Below are positions 33,658 through 42,710 of a DNA stretch of 64,000 bases, one piece after another. The notes under the pieces are model-generated. The model was not told the DNA's origin and did not search any database. It worked only from the letters and a program-made list of their open reading frames with translations. The position numbers were made by a program, and so were the translations under genes. The stretch is from Glycomyces fuscus (lineage in GTDB: Bacteria; Actinomycetota; Actinomycetes; Streptosporangiales; Streptosporangiaceae), in assembly GCA_002529455.1 (NCBI GenBank), contig NYMS01000006.1:310001-374000 (forward strand), written 5' to 3'. Each line of letters starts with the position of its first letter. Positions within the stretch are counted from its first letter, which is position 1.

Positions 33658-33919
33658 CGCGCACCTTTTCCGTCTGCGCGGCCGCCGGAACGGCCGCCGT
33701 CTCGGTTTTGTCCGGGACCATGATGCCGCAGGTCGCCGGTGGGCGGGCCACCGCGCGGAGGCGCCCGCGGTGCCGTGGGGATACGGATTCGGCGACGGCC
33801 GGCGGCCCGGGCGCGATAGGCTTTCCACCCGTGCGCGTCAGGTCGTCGGCTCCGTCCGGCCCCGGCCATATTCCCGCGTGTTCGGATTGAAACGCACGTC
33901 TACCTGGAAAAGAAGAGGT

Positions 33920-34510
33920 ATGCCCTTTCGTAAACCCCGCGACAAGGGTGTGCGTCGAACTGATGTGACGACAGAAACCATGGTGGCCGGTGCCACCACG
34001 GCACCGCTCTCCGTGGAGTGGGACGCCGACCACGCCGTGACGGAGCTCTACCGGGAGCACTACCGTCCGCTCGTTCGGCTCGCCGCCCTGCTCGTCCGCG
34101 ACCACGCGACCGCGGAAGAGGTCGTCCAGGATTCGTTCGTCGCCATGCACGGAGCGTGGCGCCGCCTGCGCGACCCGAACAAGGCCCTTTCCTACCTGCG
34201 TCAGGCCGTGGTGAACAAGGCCCGGTCCGTGCTCCGCCACAGGGCGGTCGTGGAGAAGCACGCGCCCAAGGCCCTGCCCGACGCACCCAGCGCCGAACAC
34301 GGCGCGCTGAGCCTGTTGGAGCGCGAAGCCGTCATCCGTGCCCTGCGCAAACTACCCACCCGTCAGCGAGAGGCCATCGTGCTCCGGTACTACGGCGACC
34401 TGTCCGAGGCACAGATCGCGGACGCCATGGGAATCAGCCGGGGCGCGGTGAAGAGCCACACGTCCCGCGGTATCTCCGCGCTCCGCTCTGTTCTGGAGCA
34501 GACGACATGA
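33920..34510 (+). CDS. ECF sigma factor, SigE-family type
   Basis: A 196-residue ECF sigma factor. Region 2 is YREHYRPLVRLAALLVRDHATAEEVVQDSFVAMHGAWRRLRD, and region 4 is LRKLPTRQREAIVLRYYGDLSEAQIADAMGISRGAVKSHTSRGISAL. The ALSYLRQAVVNKARSVLRHR bridge is typical of the actinobacterial SigE-family group. ATG 33920 follows AAGAAGAGGT. The stop overlaps the ATG of the next gene (ATGA), as expected for a sigma/anti-sigma pair. Target promoters are unknown; CGTCTA at 33897-33902 resembles an ECF -10 but no matching -35 was found. Confidence 0.9.
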   Translation: MPFRKPRDKGVRRTDVTTETMVAGATTAPLSVEWDADHAVTELYREHYRPLVRLAALLVRDHATAEEVVQDSFVAMHGAWRRLRDPNKALSYLRQAVVNKARSVLRHRAVVEKHAPKALPDAPSAEHGALSLLEREAVIRALRKLPTRQREAIVLRYYGDLSEAQIADAMGISRGAVKSHTSRGISALRSVLEQTT

Positions 34511-35277
34511 CCAGCCCCACGAATGATCCGTTCGAGGATCAGCTCCGCCACCTGCTCAAGGCCGAGGCCGACACGGTCACGACCTCTCCCGAGGCGCTGA
34601 ACCTGATCCGTGAGCGCACCGAGCGCAACCGCGGTTCGGCCTGGTTCGGCATGCCCTGGCTACGTCCGGCGGTGGCGGTGGCGGGAGCCGCCCTGATCGC
34701 CGGGTCCGTGATCATCTCCAGCCCCCAGGTCCGCGACCACGTGCTGGAGATCGTCCCCGCGGGCGCCGACCGCGAGGGCGCGCCCGCCGAGGAAGAGGAG
34801 GAGGGCGGCGGCGCGGCCGTGCCCGACCCCTCCACCGGCTCCGTGGACGGCACCACCGAACAGGAGGAGGAGCCGCCGCGGGATCCGGCCACCTCCCCCT
34901 CCCCGGAGAACGAGGAGGAGCCCGCTCCCTCCGAGGAGGGCGTCACGGCCACCTCCACGTGCCCGGCGCCCGAGGAGGAGCCCGCTCCCCCGACGCCGTC
35001 CGGCTCCGAGCAGAAGAAGGACGACAAGACCGCCGCCGGGCAGGAGTGCGAGCCCTCCGAGGAGCCGAGCGCCGGTGTCGGCGACGGTCCCACCGGCGAG
35101 GACGGCGACGGCAGCGGCGGGACCGGCGGGGATGACCCCGCAGGCGGCGGCAGCGGCGGCGGTGAGGGCACCGGCGGCGAGGCCGGCGGCACCGGAGGCG
35201 ACGGCACCGGCACGGGCACGGGCGGCACCGGCACCACCGGAGGCGACAGCGGCGCCAAGTCGGCTCCCGGCGGCTGA
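34507..35277 (+). CDS. Putative membrane partner (anti-sigma-like) of the ECF sigma factor
   Basis: A 256-residue protein translationally coupled to the sigma factor. The short cytoplasmic part is DPFEDQLRHLLKAEADTVTTSPEALNLIRERTERNR. One membrane segment follows (about 54-72, PAVAVAGAALIAGSVIIS), then an extracellular Glu/Pro-rich stretch with CPAP and EC cysteines (about 157 and 181) and a Gly/Thr-rich tail. There is no zinc-type HxxxCxxC anti-sigma motif. Anti-sigma or surface-sensor function is inferred from topology and coupling only. Confidence 0.6.
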   Translation: MTSPTNDPFEDQLRHLLKAEADTVTTSPEALNLIRERTERNRGSAWFGMPWLRPAVAVAGAALIAGSVIISSPQVRDHVLEIVPAGADREGAPAEEEEEGGGAAVPDPSTGSVDGTTEQEEEPPRDPATSPSPENEEEPAPSEEGVTATSTCPAPEEEPAPPTPSGSEQKKDDKTAAGQECEPSEEPSAGVGDGPTGEDGDGSGGTGGDDPAGGGSGGGEGTGGEAGGTGGDGTGTGTGGTGTTGGDSGAKSAPGG

Positions 35278-35312
35278 CACACCCGCCCGGGGGTCGGCCC
35301 CCGTACACGTCG

Positions 35313-35340
35313 GAGGCGCCCGGACACGTCCGGGCGCCTC
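35313..35340. terminator. Bidirectional hairpin before rsmE
   Basis: GAGGCGCCCGGA (35313-35324) pairs perfectly with 35329-35340 over a CACG loop, followed by TTCG. It lies between convergent genes. Confidence 0.78.
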
Positions 35341-35387
35341 TTCGCTGTTCGGACCCCCCTCCGGGGCGGGTCACGGCCGGGTGCGGT

Positions 35388-36125
35388 CTACCAGCGGCCG
35401 GTGCGGGCCTGGAGCACCGACAGGGCCGCGACCCCGGCGGTGGAGGTGCGCAGCACGCTCGGCCCCAGCAGCGTCCGGACCGCGCCGGCGGCGTCGAACG
35501 CCTCCAGCTCGGCGTCGGAGAAGCCTCCCTCGGGGCCGACCACCAGGACGATGCCGGACCCCTGGTCGGCGGGAAGCCCCAGTTCGGACAGGCGGTCGGC
35601 GCCGTCCTCGTGCAGCACGACCCCCAGGTCCGCCCCGGCCAGCAGCGCGGTCACCGCGGTGCGGTCGGCGAGGTCGGCGACCTCGGGCAGCCGCGCGCGC
35701 CGGGCCTGCTTGGCCGCCTCGCGGGCGGTCGCGCGCCACTTGGCCAGCGCCTTGGCGGCGCGGTCGCCCTTCCAGCGGGTGACGCAGCGCTCCGCCGCCC
35801 AGGGCACGACCGTGTCGACTCCGGCCTCGGTCATCATCTCCACGGCCAGTTCGCCCCGGTCGCCCTTGGGCAGTGCCTGGACCACGGTCAGGCGGGGGCG
35901 GGGCGCCGGTTCCTCCCGGCGCTCCACCACCGCGCAGACGATGTGCTCCCTGCCCACGGCGGTCACCGTGCAGCGGGCGCGCAGGCCGCGTCCGTCGGAG
36001 AGGTCGACGGTCTCGCCCTCCCGGATGCGGCGCACCACGGCGGCGTGACGGCCCTCGGCGCCGTCCACCGTCACCCGGTCGGCCGCCAGGTCGGCGGCCT
36101 CGACCAGGAAGACCGGCGGTGTCAC
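35388..36125 (-). CDS. rsmE: 16S rRNA m3U1498 methyltransferase RsmE
   Basis: SAM-dependent SPOUT-class enzyme methylating U1498 of 16S rRNA. The 245-residue protein has an N-terminal PUA-like part (GRHAAVVRRIREGETVDLSDGRG) and the knotted SPOUT domain with RWKGDRAAKALAKWRATAREAAKQARRARLPEV and IVLVVGPEGGFSDAELEAF, the SAM-binding loop. It overlaps the dnaJ stop by 4 bp, in the common dnaJ-rsmE order. Confidence 0.93.
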   Translation of the reverse strand: MTPPVFLVEAADLAADRVTVDGAEGRHAAVVRRIREGETVDLSDGRGLRARCTVTAVGREHIVCAVVERREEPAPRPRLTVVQALPKGDRGELAVEMMTEAGVDTVVPWAAERCVTRWKGDRAAKALAKWRATAREAAKQARRARLPEVADLADRTAVTALLAGADLGVVLHEDGADRLSELGLPADQGSGIVLVVGPEGGFSDAELEAFDAAGAVRTLLGPSVLRTSTAGVAALSVLQARTGRW

Positions 36126-37261
36126 TTGGCGCCGAAGGCGTCGCGGATCTTGGAGAAGAACCCGCCGTGTCCGGGGCTGAAGCGTCCCGGGGTCTGGTCC
36201 TCGCCGCGCAGCTCGGCGAACTTGCGCAGCAGGGCCTCCTGTTCCTCGTCCAGCCGGCTCGGGGTCTCCACCTCGACGCGGATGCGCAGGTCGCCCCGGC
36301 CGCCGCCGTCGAGGTGGGTGACGCCCTTGTTCGGGAGGGTGATGACGTGGCCGGAGTTGGTGCCCGGGCGCAGGTCGATGTTCTCGGTGCCGTCGAGGGT
36401 GTCGAAGGCGAAGGAGGCGCCCAGCGCGGCGGCCGTCATGGGGACGGTCACCGTGCAGTGCAGGTCGTCGCCGCGCCGTTCGAAGGTGGGGTGCGGGCGC
36501 TGGATGATCTCCAGGATGATGTCGCCGCGCGGCCCGCCGTTGGGTCCGACCTCGCCCTCTCCGGCCAGCTGGATGCGGGTGCCGTCGTCGACGCCCGCGG
36601 GGATCTTGACGGTGCGGGTGACCTTCTCGCGCACCCGGCCCTCGCCCGCGCAGTCACCGCAGGGGTTGGTGATGACCGAGCCCTGGCCCGAGCACTGGGG
36701 GCAGGGGCGGGAGGTCATGACCTGGCCGAGGAAGGAGCGGGTGACCTGGGACACCTCGCCCTGCCCGTGGCACATCTCACAGGTGGTGCGGTGCGAACCG
36801 GCCGCCGTCCCCTCGCCCTGGCAGGTCTCGCACAGGATGGCGGTGGGGAAGGTGATCTCCTTGCTGACCCCGAACGCGGTCTCCACCAGGTCCAGTTCGA
36901 CCCGGATCTTGATGCTGCGTCCGCGGCGGACCCGCTCCCGGGGGCCGCGCCCGCCGGGCTGGCCGCCGCCGAAGAAGGCGTTCATGATGTCGTCGAAGGC
37001 GAACCCGCCCGCACCGCCGAAGCCGCCGGCACCGCCGCCGCCGGGCGCGTAGGGATCCTGGCCCATGTCGAACATCCGGCGCTTGTTCTCGTCGGAGAGG
37101 ACCTCGTAGGCCTGGGTCACCTCCTTGAAGCGCTCCTGGGTGGCGGGGTCCGGGTTGATGTCCGGGTGGAGTTCGCGCGCGAGCCGCCGGTAGGCCTTCT
37201 TGATCTCGTCCTTGGACGCGTCGCGACGCACTCCGAGGACCTGGTAATAGTCTCTGGCCAC
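36122..37261 (-). CDS. dnaJ: Chaperone DnaJ (DnaJ2 type)
   Basis: Hsp40 co-chaperone of DnaK, 379 residues. The J domain has the HPD motif (RELHPDINPD), followed by a Gly/Phe region and four zinc repeats, CETCQGEG, CEMCHGQG, CPQCSGQG and CGDCAGEG, then the substrate-binding C-terminal domains. GTG 37261 begins ARDYYQVLGV, the universal DnaJ start. The hrcA stop lies 4 bp upstream, so hrcA-dnaJ-rsmE form one transcript under CIRCE control. As in other actinomycetes this would be the second DnaJ, away from dnaK-grpE. Confidence 0.95.
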   Translation of the reverse strand: MARDYYQVLGVRRDASKDEIKKAYRRLARELHPDINPDPATQERFKEVTQAYEVLSDENKRRMFDMGQDPYAPGGGGAGGFGGAGGFAFDDIMNAFFGGGQPGGRGPRERVRRGRSIKIRVELDLVETAFGVSKEITFPTAILCETCQGEGTAAGSHRTTCEMCHGQGEVSQVTRSFLGQVMTSRPCPQCSGQGSVITNPCGDCAGEGRVREKVTRTVKIPAGVDDGTRIQLAGEGEVGPNGGPRGDIILEIIQRPHPTFERRGDDLHCTVTVPMTAAALGASFAFDTLDGTENIDLRPGTNSGHVITLPNKGVTHLDGGGRGDLRIRVEVETPSRLDEEQEALLRKFAELRGEDQTPGRFSPGHGGFFSKIRDAFGAK

Positions 37262-37265
37262 TGAG

Positions 37266-38279
37266 TTACTGTCCTGCCAAAATCTGTCCGACATACCGAG
37301 CCACGGCGCGTACTGCTCCCATCGTTCCCGGATAGTCCATCCGGGTGGGTCCCACCACACCGATCTTGGCGAGCGACTGGTTTCCCACACCGTAGTCCGC
37401 CGACACGATGGAGGTGGACCTCAGGCCCTCGTGAAAGTTCTCCGCGCCGATGCGCACCGTGAGCATCGACGGGTCCTTGGCCTCTCCCAGCAAACGGATG
37501 AGGACCATGTTCTCTTCCAGGGCCTCCAGGACGTCCCTCAGGCTGGCGGCGAAGTCGACGGCGGCGAGGTTGGCCGTCCCCGCGAGGACGATCTTCTCCT
37601 CGTGCCGTTCGACGAGGCTCTCCAGCAGCACGGAGAGGACCGACACCGCCATCTGGCGGTGTTCGGGCGGCACCTGCGGAGGCAGGTCCTCGACCGCGTC
37701 GGGCACGTCGCCGAGGTGGCGTCCGGCGATGGCCCGGTTCAACATGGCGCGCAGGTCGTTGACCGCGGCCTCGTTGACCTCTCCCAGGCCGTCGATGACG
37801 CGCTGCTCGACCCTGCCCGTGTTGGTGATGACGACCATCATGATCCGCTGCCCCCCGAGGGGGACCAGTTCCACGTGCTGCACCGACGAGCGGGTCAGCG
37901 AGGGGTACTGGACGATCGCGACCTGGCGGGTGAGCTGCGCCAGGAGCCGCACGGTCCGGGCGACGATCTCGTCGAGGTCCACGGCGCCGGTGAGGAAGGA
38001 CTCGATGGCGCGCCGCTCCGCCGTCGAGAGCGGTTTGACCGAGGAGAGCCGGTCGACGAAGAGCCGGTACCCCTTGTCCGTGGGGACCCGGCCCGCGCTC
38101 GTGTGCGGCTGCGTGATGTAGCCGTCCTCCTCGAGGGCGACCATGTCGTTGCGGATGGTCGCCGGGGAGACGCCGAGCCGGTGCCGGTCGGCCAGGGCCT
38201 TGGACCCCACGGGCTCGTTGGTGTTGACGAAGTCCTCGACGACGGCACGCAGGACCGCGAGCTTGCGCTCATCCAGCAC
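37266..38279 (-). CDS. hrcA: Heat-inducible transcription repressor HrcA
   Basis: CIRCE-binding repressor of class I heat-shock genes, 337 residues. The winged helix is [54 protein letters not shown], followed by [17 protein letters not shown] and the GAF-like domain. GTG 38279 has AGGAGGTG 5 nt upstream. A CIRCE element sits 11 bp upstream of the start codon, so hrcA represses itself together with dnaJ. Confidence 0.95.
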   Translation of the reverse strand: MLDERKLAVLRAVVEDFVNTNEPVGSKALADRHRLGVSPATIRNDMVALEEDGYITQPHTSAGRVPTDKGYRLFVDRLSSVKPLSTAERRAIESFLTGAVDLDEIVARTVRLLAQLTRQVAIVQYPSLTRSSVQHVELVPLGGQRIMMVVITNTGRVEQRVIDGLGEVNEAAVNDLRAMLNRAIAGRHLGDVPDAVEDLPPQVPPEHRQMAVSVLSVLLESLVERHEEKIVLAGTANLAAVDFAASLRDVLEALEENMVLIRLLGEAKDPSMLTVRIGAENFHEGLRSTSIVSADYGVGNQSLAKIGVVGPTRMDYPGTMGAVRAVARYVGQILAGQ

Positions 38280-38289
38280 TCGCCACCTC

Positions 38290-38316
38290 CTGGCACTCCA
38301 TGGTCCTCAGTGCTAA
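38290..38316. promoter_or_regulatory. CIRCE element (HrcA operator)
   Basis: On the minus strand it reads TTAGCACTG-N9-GAGTGCCAG, against the consensus TTAGCACTC-N9-GAGTGCTAA: 15 of 18 conserved positions. It overlaps the Shine-Dalgarno side of hrcA. Confidence 0.9.
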
Positions 38317-38460
38317 GTCTATGCCCGGTCGCAAACCCGGGCTGCTACCCGTGGGTGGCAACACCGTGGCGCGGCCGTGTCATCCCCGTCGCCGCCGGGC
38401 CCGCGGCACGCGCCGCCGCCGACGGGGAACCGGCTCCCGCCACCAGTAGACTGCACGACC

Positions 38461-39300
38461 GTGGCTACCAAGGGAACCGGCCGTTACGGCCGCGACGTGC
38501 TCGCCGGGGACTGGCGCCGCCCGAGGAAGAAGGCGGTCCGCGAGGTGCCCCTGGAACGGGAACTGGTCGTGGAGGACACCGACGAGGCGTTCTGCGGGGC
38601 GGTGGTGTCCTGGGACAAGGCCAGTGTGACCCTGGAGGACCGGCACGGCCGCCGCCGCGTGTTCGACCTGGCCCCGGCCGCGTTCCTGCTCGACGGCGAA
38701 CCGGTGACCCTGGTGCGCCCCGCCGCGGCCCCGAGGGGACCGCTGCGCAGCGCCTCCGGGTCGGTGGCGGTGCCGGACGCGCGGGCGCGCACGGCCCGGG
38801 AGAGCCGGATCTACGTGGAGGGCGTCCACGACGCCGAGCTGGTGGAGAAGGTCTGGGGCCACGACCTGCGCGTGGAGGGGGTGGCCGTCGAGTTCCTGGA
38901 GGGGGTCGACGACCTGCCCTCGATCGTGGCGGAGTTCTCGCCCGGCCCCGGCAGGAGGCTGGGCGTCCTGGTGGACCACCTGGTGCCGGGCTCCAAGGAG
39001 ACCCGGATCGCCGAGCGGGTGCGCGGAGAGCACGTGCTGGTGGCCGGACACCCCTACGTCGACGTCTGGCAGGCGGTGCGGCCGGGCTCCGTGGGCATCG
39101 AGGCCTGGCCCGAGGTACCGCGCGGCGTCCCCTGGAAGGAGGGGGTGGTGCGCGCCCTGGGATGGCGGATGGAGACGGGCGAGGCGTGGCGCCGGATCCT
39201 GGGATCGGTCCGTACCTATGCTGATCTGGAGCCGGCACTGCTCGGCCGGGTGGAGGAGCTGATCGACTTCGTCACCGGGCCGCACCCGGACGCCCCCTAG
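38461..39300 (+). CDS. DUF3097 family protein
   Basis: A 279-residue protein recognised as DUF3097 by RDVLAGDWRRPRKKAVREVPLERELVVED, ESRIYVEGVHDAELVEKVWGHDLR, GRRLGVLVDHLVPGSKETRIAERVRGEHVLVAGHPYVDVWQAVRP and the C-terminal WRRILGSVRTYADLEPALLGRVEELIDF. The middle part resembles a Toprim-like fold (VEGVHD ... DHLV), so nucleic-acid action is possible, but no function is established to my knowledge. GTG 38461 lies 8 nt after a -10-like TAGACT (38447-38452), so the message is probably leaderless. Neighbour of hrcA and hemW, as in Streptomyces. Confidence 0.85.
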   Translation: MATKGTGRYGRDVLAGDWRRPRKKAVREVPLERELVVEDTDEAFCGAVVSWDKASVTLEDRHGRRRVFDLAPAAFLLDGEPVTLVRPAAAPRGPLRSASGSVAVPDARARTARESRIYVEGVHDAELVEKVWGHDLRVEGVAVEFLEGVDDLPSIVAEFSPGPGRRLGVLVDHLVPGSKETRIAERVRGEHVLVAGHPYVDVWQAVRPGSVGIEAWPEVPRGVPWKEGVVRALGWRMETGEAWRRILGSVRTYADLEPALLGRVEELIDFVTGPHPDAP

Positions 39301-39462
39301 CGGGCACTGCGCGCGAGAGGGGCGGCAGGACCTAGGATTTGCCCTGGGCGAGGCGTCGGCCACCGTGTTCGGCGCCGAGGCCGCCCGCCTCCGGCCCGCG
39401 CGGTCGTCGGTGCAGCACGGTAGTACAGGAACCTCCCCCCAACAGCGGAGCCAAGGAAGAGC

Positions 39463-40650
39463 ATGAGCCACACCCCGACGAACCCCCCGCCCCCGGAGGA
39501 TCCCCACCAGGGACAGCAGCAGGACCCCGGGCAGGAGGGGCAGCAGGAGTACGGACAACAGCCCCAGCAGCCGGCTCCCGGACAGCAGCCCGCCCACGGG
39601 CAGCCGTCCGGGGCGCAGTCGCCGTACGCTCCGCAGCCCGAGCAGGGACACCAGGAGTACGGTCAGCAGCAGCCCTCCGGAGCGCAGTCCCCGTACGCGC
39701 CCCAGCCCGACCAGGGGCAGCAGGGCTACGCACAGCCCTCCGGCGCCCAGCCCGGATACGCCCAGGCCCCCGGCGCCCAGCCCGGTTACGCCCCCCAGCC
39801 CGAGTACGGGCAGCAGCCCTACGGCCAGCCCCAGCAGGGCGCCTACGGACAGCCCCAGCAGGGCTCCCAGCCCTCGGGTGGACAACAGCAGCCCGGGTTC
39901 GCACCGCCCGAGGGGGCCTCCGGACAGCCCGGCTACGGACAGCAGCCCTACGGCCAGCAGCCCCCCTACGGGCAGCCTTCGGGGGCGCAGTCGCCGTACG
40001 CTCCGCAGCCCGAGCAGGGACACCAGGAGTACGGTCAGCAGCCCTCCGGCGCCCAGCCCGGATACGCCCAGGCCCCCGGCGCCCAGCCCGGTTACGCCCC
40101 CCAGCCCGAGTACGGGCAGCAGCCCTACGGCCAGCCCCAGCAGGGATTCACCGCCCAGCCCCAGCAGGGCGCCTACGGCCAGCCCGCCCCGGGACAGCAG
40201 CCGGAGTTCGGCCAGCCGCAGCCCCCGTACCCGGGCGCCCCCGCGGCGTACGGACAGCCGGGCGCCCAGGGCCGGCCCCAGCAGGGCGCCCCGGGCGGCG
40301 ACAACAGCACGCTCGTGGCCATGCTCGCCCACCTGTCGGGCTTCGTCATCGCCTGCCTGGGCTGGATCCCGCCGCTGGCCGTCTACTTCGCCAAGCGCAA
40401 CCAGTCGCCCTTCGTCCGCCACCACGCGGCCGAGGCCGCCAACTTCCAGCTCACCCTGCTGATCCCCTACGTCTTCGCGTGGGTGGCCTTCATCGGCCTG
40501 GGTATCTTCTTCCCAGAGCTGTCCTGGATCGGATCCCTCCTGATCGCCCTGATCTGGGTCGTCGCTATCGTGTTCGGCGTCATGGGCGCCAACGGCGCCA
40601 ACAAGGGGACGTGGTACCGCTACCCGGTGAGCATCCGCCTGTTGAAGTGA
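39463..40650 (+). CDS. DUF4870 membrane protein with long Gln/Pro/Gly/Tyr repeat domain
   Basis: A 395-residue protein. Residues 1-275 are a disordered repeat region rich in Q, P, G, Y and A ([45 protein letters not shown]). The last 110 residues are a DUF4870/Tic20-like domain with three membrane segments: [52 protein letters not shown] and so on. Such proteins are membrane scaffolds of unknown role. The repeat region contains exact nucleotide duplications. ATG 39463 follows AAGGAAG. The next gene encodes a shorter paralogue. Confidence 0.85.
   Translation: MSHTPTNPPPPEDPHQGQQQDPGQEGQQEYGQQPQQPAPGQQPAHGQPSGAQSPYAPQPEQGHQEYGQQQPSGAQSPYAPQPDQGQQGYAQPSGAQPGYAQAPGAQPGYAPQPEYGQQPYGQPQQGAYGQPQQGSQPSGGQQQPGFAPPEGASGQPGYGQQPYGQQPPYGQPSGAQSPYAPQPEQGHQEYGQQPSGAQPGYAQAPGAQPGYAPQPEYGQQPYGQPQQGFTAQPQQGAYGQPAPGQQPEFGQPQPPYPGAPAAYGQPGAQGRPQQGAPGGDNSTLVAMLAHLSGFVIACLGWIPPLAVYFAKRNQSPFVRHHAAEAANFQLTLLIPYVFAWVAFIGLGIFFPELSWIGSLLIALIWVVAIVFGVMGANGANKGTWYRYPVSIRLLK
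39611..40145 (+). repeat. In-frame DNA duplications inside the DUF4870 gene
   Basis: A 107-bp segment is identical at 39733-39839 and 40039-40145 (offset 306 bp). Another of about 59 bp is identical at 39611-39669 and about 39983-40041 (offset 372 bp). Both offsets are multiples of three, so the repeats expand the protein without frameshift. Confidence 0.9.
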
Positions 40651-40697
40651 TCCGCTCCCGCACGCAGTCCGAGCGCATCCGCACGAAGGAACCCAAC

Positions 40698-41315
40698 ATG
40701 TCCTATCCCAACAACCCTCCCGAGGGCCCCTACGGCCAGGGCCAGCAGCCCGGCCAGGACTCCGGCGGGTACCCCTCCCAGCACGGCCAACCCACCGGCG
40801 GTCAGCCCGGCTACCAGCAGGGCGGCTACCCGCCCCCGCACGGACAGCCCGGCGGTCACCCGGGCCAGTCCGGCGGCTACCCCGGTCAGGGCGGGTACGA
40901 GCAGACCGGCGGCTACCAGGCCCCCTACCAGCAGGGCGGTTACGGGCAGCCCCCGCACGGCGCCTACGGCCCCTCCTCGGCCACGACCGGCCAGCCCAGT
41001 GCCGACGAGCGCCAGATGGCGATGTTCGCGCACGTGGGCGGCGGCATCCTCAGCTGGATCGTGCCGCTGATCCTCTTCCTCGTGAAGAAGGACGAGTCGC
41101 CGTTCGTCCGCGACCAGGCGGCGCAGGCGCTGAACTTCCAGCTCCTGGTCATGATCGGCTACGTGATCTCCAGCGTCCTGATGATCGTCTTCATCGGCTT
41201 CCTGACCTGGTTCGTCTGCTGGGTCGCCGCCGTCGCCCTCGGCATCATCGGCGGTGTGGCCGCCAACCGGGGCGAGTGGTACCGCTACCCGTTCAACGTC
41301 AGCTGGATCAAGTAG
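40698..41315 (+). CDS. DUF4870 membrane protein, shorter paralogue
   Basis: A 205-residue protein with a Gly/Pro/Tyr/Gln-rich N-terminus (about 1-95, [35 protein letters not shown]) and a DUF4870 domain: [60 protein letters not shown]. The domain matches its upstream neighbour in the pattern KxxxSPFVRxxAAxAxNFQL. ATG 40698 follows GAAGGA. Probably co-transcribed with the gene 47 bp upstream. Possibly membrane-associated condensate-like tails; this is speculation. Confidence 0.85.
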   Translation: MSYPNNPPEGPYGQGQQPGQDSGGYPSQHGQPTGGQPGYQQGGYPPPHGQPGGHPGQSGGYPGQGGYEQTGGYQAPYQQGGYGQPPHGAYGPSSATTGQPSADERQMAMFAHVGGGILSWIVPLILFLVKKDESPFVRDQAAQALNFQLLVMIGYVISSVLMIVFIGFLTWFVCWVAAVALGIIGGVAANRGEWYRYPFNVSWIK

Positions 41316-41333
41316 CCCGGCGCGTCGGCGAAC

Positions 41334-41368
41334 GCGAGGGGGCCCGGCCGACGGCCGGGCCCCCTCGC
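41334..41368. terminator. Bidirectional hairpin before hemW
   Basis: Arms 41334-41349 and 41353-41368 pair perfectly (16 bp) over a GAC loop between convergent genes. Confidence 0.8.
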
Positions 41369-41393
41369 CGCGTCCGGGCCCGGCCGGGGCGGC

Positions 41394-42626
41394 TCAGGTG
41401 AGGTCGCGCACCACGGCGTCGGCGAGCAGGCGCCCGCGCAGTGTGAGGACCGCGCGGCCCGCCTCGTGGGCGCCCGCGTCCAGCAGCCCCTCGGCGACGG
41501 CGCGTTCGGCCGCGGCGCGGCCGTGCGGTTCCAGCAGGTCCAGCGGGCACCCGCCCTCCACACGCAGCTCCAGCAGGACGCGCTCGAAGCGGCGCTCCTC
41601 CCCGGTGAGCACCTCGCGGGCCAGGCCGGGGCTGTCCCCCGCGGCCAGGCGGGCGGCGTAGGCGGCCGGGTGCTTGACGTTCCACCAGCGGGTGCCGCCC
41701 ACGTGGCTGTGCGCGCCCGGGCCCACGCCCCACCAGTGGCCGCCGGTCCAGTACAGGAGGTTGTGCCTGCTGCGCCCCTGCTCGGTGCGCGCCCAGTTGG
41801 ACACCTCGTAGGCGCTGAACCCGGCCGCGGCGAGGATCTCGTCGGCCATGAGGTAGCGGTCGGCCATCGTGTCGTCGTCGGGCTCGGTGAGCTCGCCCCG
41901 GCGGACCCGGGCGGCCAGGCGGGTGCCCTCCTCGACGATGAGCGAGTAGGCCGAGACGTGGTCGGGTCCGGCGGAGACCGCGGCCTCCAGGGAGGCCCGC
42001 CAGTCCTCGTCGCTCTCCCCCGGGGTGCCGTAGATCAGGTCCAGGTTGACGTGCTCGAACCCGGCCCGCCGCGCCCACTCCACGCACCGCTCGGGGCGGC
42101 CGGGCGTGTGGCCGCGCTCCAGCACCCGCAGCACGTGCTCGCGGGCGCTCTGCATGCCGAAGGACACGCGGGTGAACCCGGCCTCGCGCAGCCGCGCGAG
42201 GTAGTCGGGTGTGACCGTCTCGGGGTTGGCCTCGGTGGTCAGCTCGGCGTCGGGGGTGAACCCGAAGCGCTCGCGCACGGCGGCGACGACGCGGCCCAGG
42301 TCCTCGGCCGGCAGCAGGGTGGGCGTGCCCCCGCCGACGAACAGCGTGCTGACCGGGGGGCGCTCCCCCGCCAGGACCCGGTCGGCCAGCGCGACCTCAG
42401 CGATCGCCTGGTCGGCGTAGGTCTCACGGGAGGCGGTGGCGGTGCCGTCGCGGGAGACCAGCTCCTCGGCGGTGTAGGTGTTGAAGTCGCAGTAACCGCA
42501 GCGGGTGACGCAGAAGGGCACGTGGACGTAGAACCCGAGGGGCCGCCCGCCGAGTTCGGCGAGGGACTGCCCGGGCAGTTCCCCGGTGCGCGGTACGGGA
42601 TCGCCGTCGAGGGCAACGGAAGGCAT
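41394..42626 (-). CDS. hemW: Radical SAM protein HemW (heme chaperone-like)
   Basis: A 410-residue radical SAM protein with YVHVPFCVTRCGYCDFNTYT, giving Cys39, Cys43 and Cys46 for the 4Fe-4S cluster, then FVGGGTPTLLPAEDL and EANPETVTPDYLARLREAGFTRVSFGMQS. CDFNTYT and the missing features of true HemN favour HemW, a heme-binding protein, over coproporphyrinogen III dehydrogenase. ATG 42626. Located between DUF4870 genes and malR; in relatives it normally neighbours lepA and hrcA, so the mal module seems inserted here. Confidence 0.92.
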   Translation of the reverse strand: MPSVALDGDPVPRTGELPGQSLAELGGRPLGFYVHVPFCVTRCGYCDFNTYTAEELVSRDGTATASRETYADQAIAEVALADRVLAGERPPVSTLFVGGGTPTLLPAEDLGRVVAAVRERFGFTPDAELTTEANPETVTPDYLARLREAGFTRVSFGMQSAREHVLRVLERGHTPGRPERCVEWARRAGFEHVNLDLIYGTPGESDEDWRASLEAAVSAGPDHVSAYSLIVEEGTRLAARVRRGELTEPDDDTMADRYLMADEILAAAGFSAYEVSNWARTEQGRSRHNLLYWTGGHWWGVGPGAHSHVGGTRWWNVKHPAAYAARLAAGDSPGLAREVLTGEERRFERVLLELRVEGGCPLDLLEPHGRAAAERAVAEGLLDAGAHEAGRAVLTLRGRLLADAVVRDLT

Positions 42627-42710
42627 GCCTCCAGTGTCACCGACCGGCCGGTGTGCCCCGGTCCACCGCGTCCGGGGCGCGGGGCCCGGGGCGGGGGCCG
42701 TGGGGCGCGG

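Noticed and set aside
39601-40150. CRISPR-like repeats
   Set aside because: The repeats are in frame within a protein gene, vary in spacing and encode a Q/P/G/Y-rich tail; there are no cas genes.
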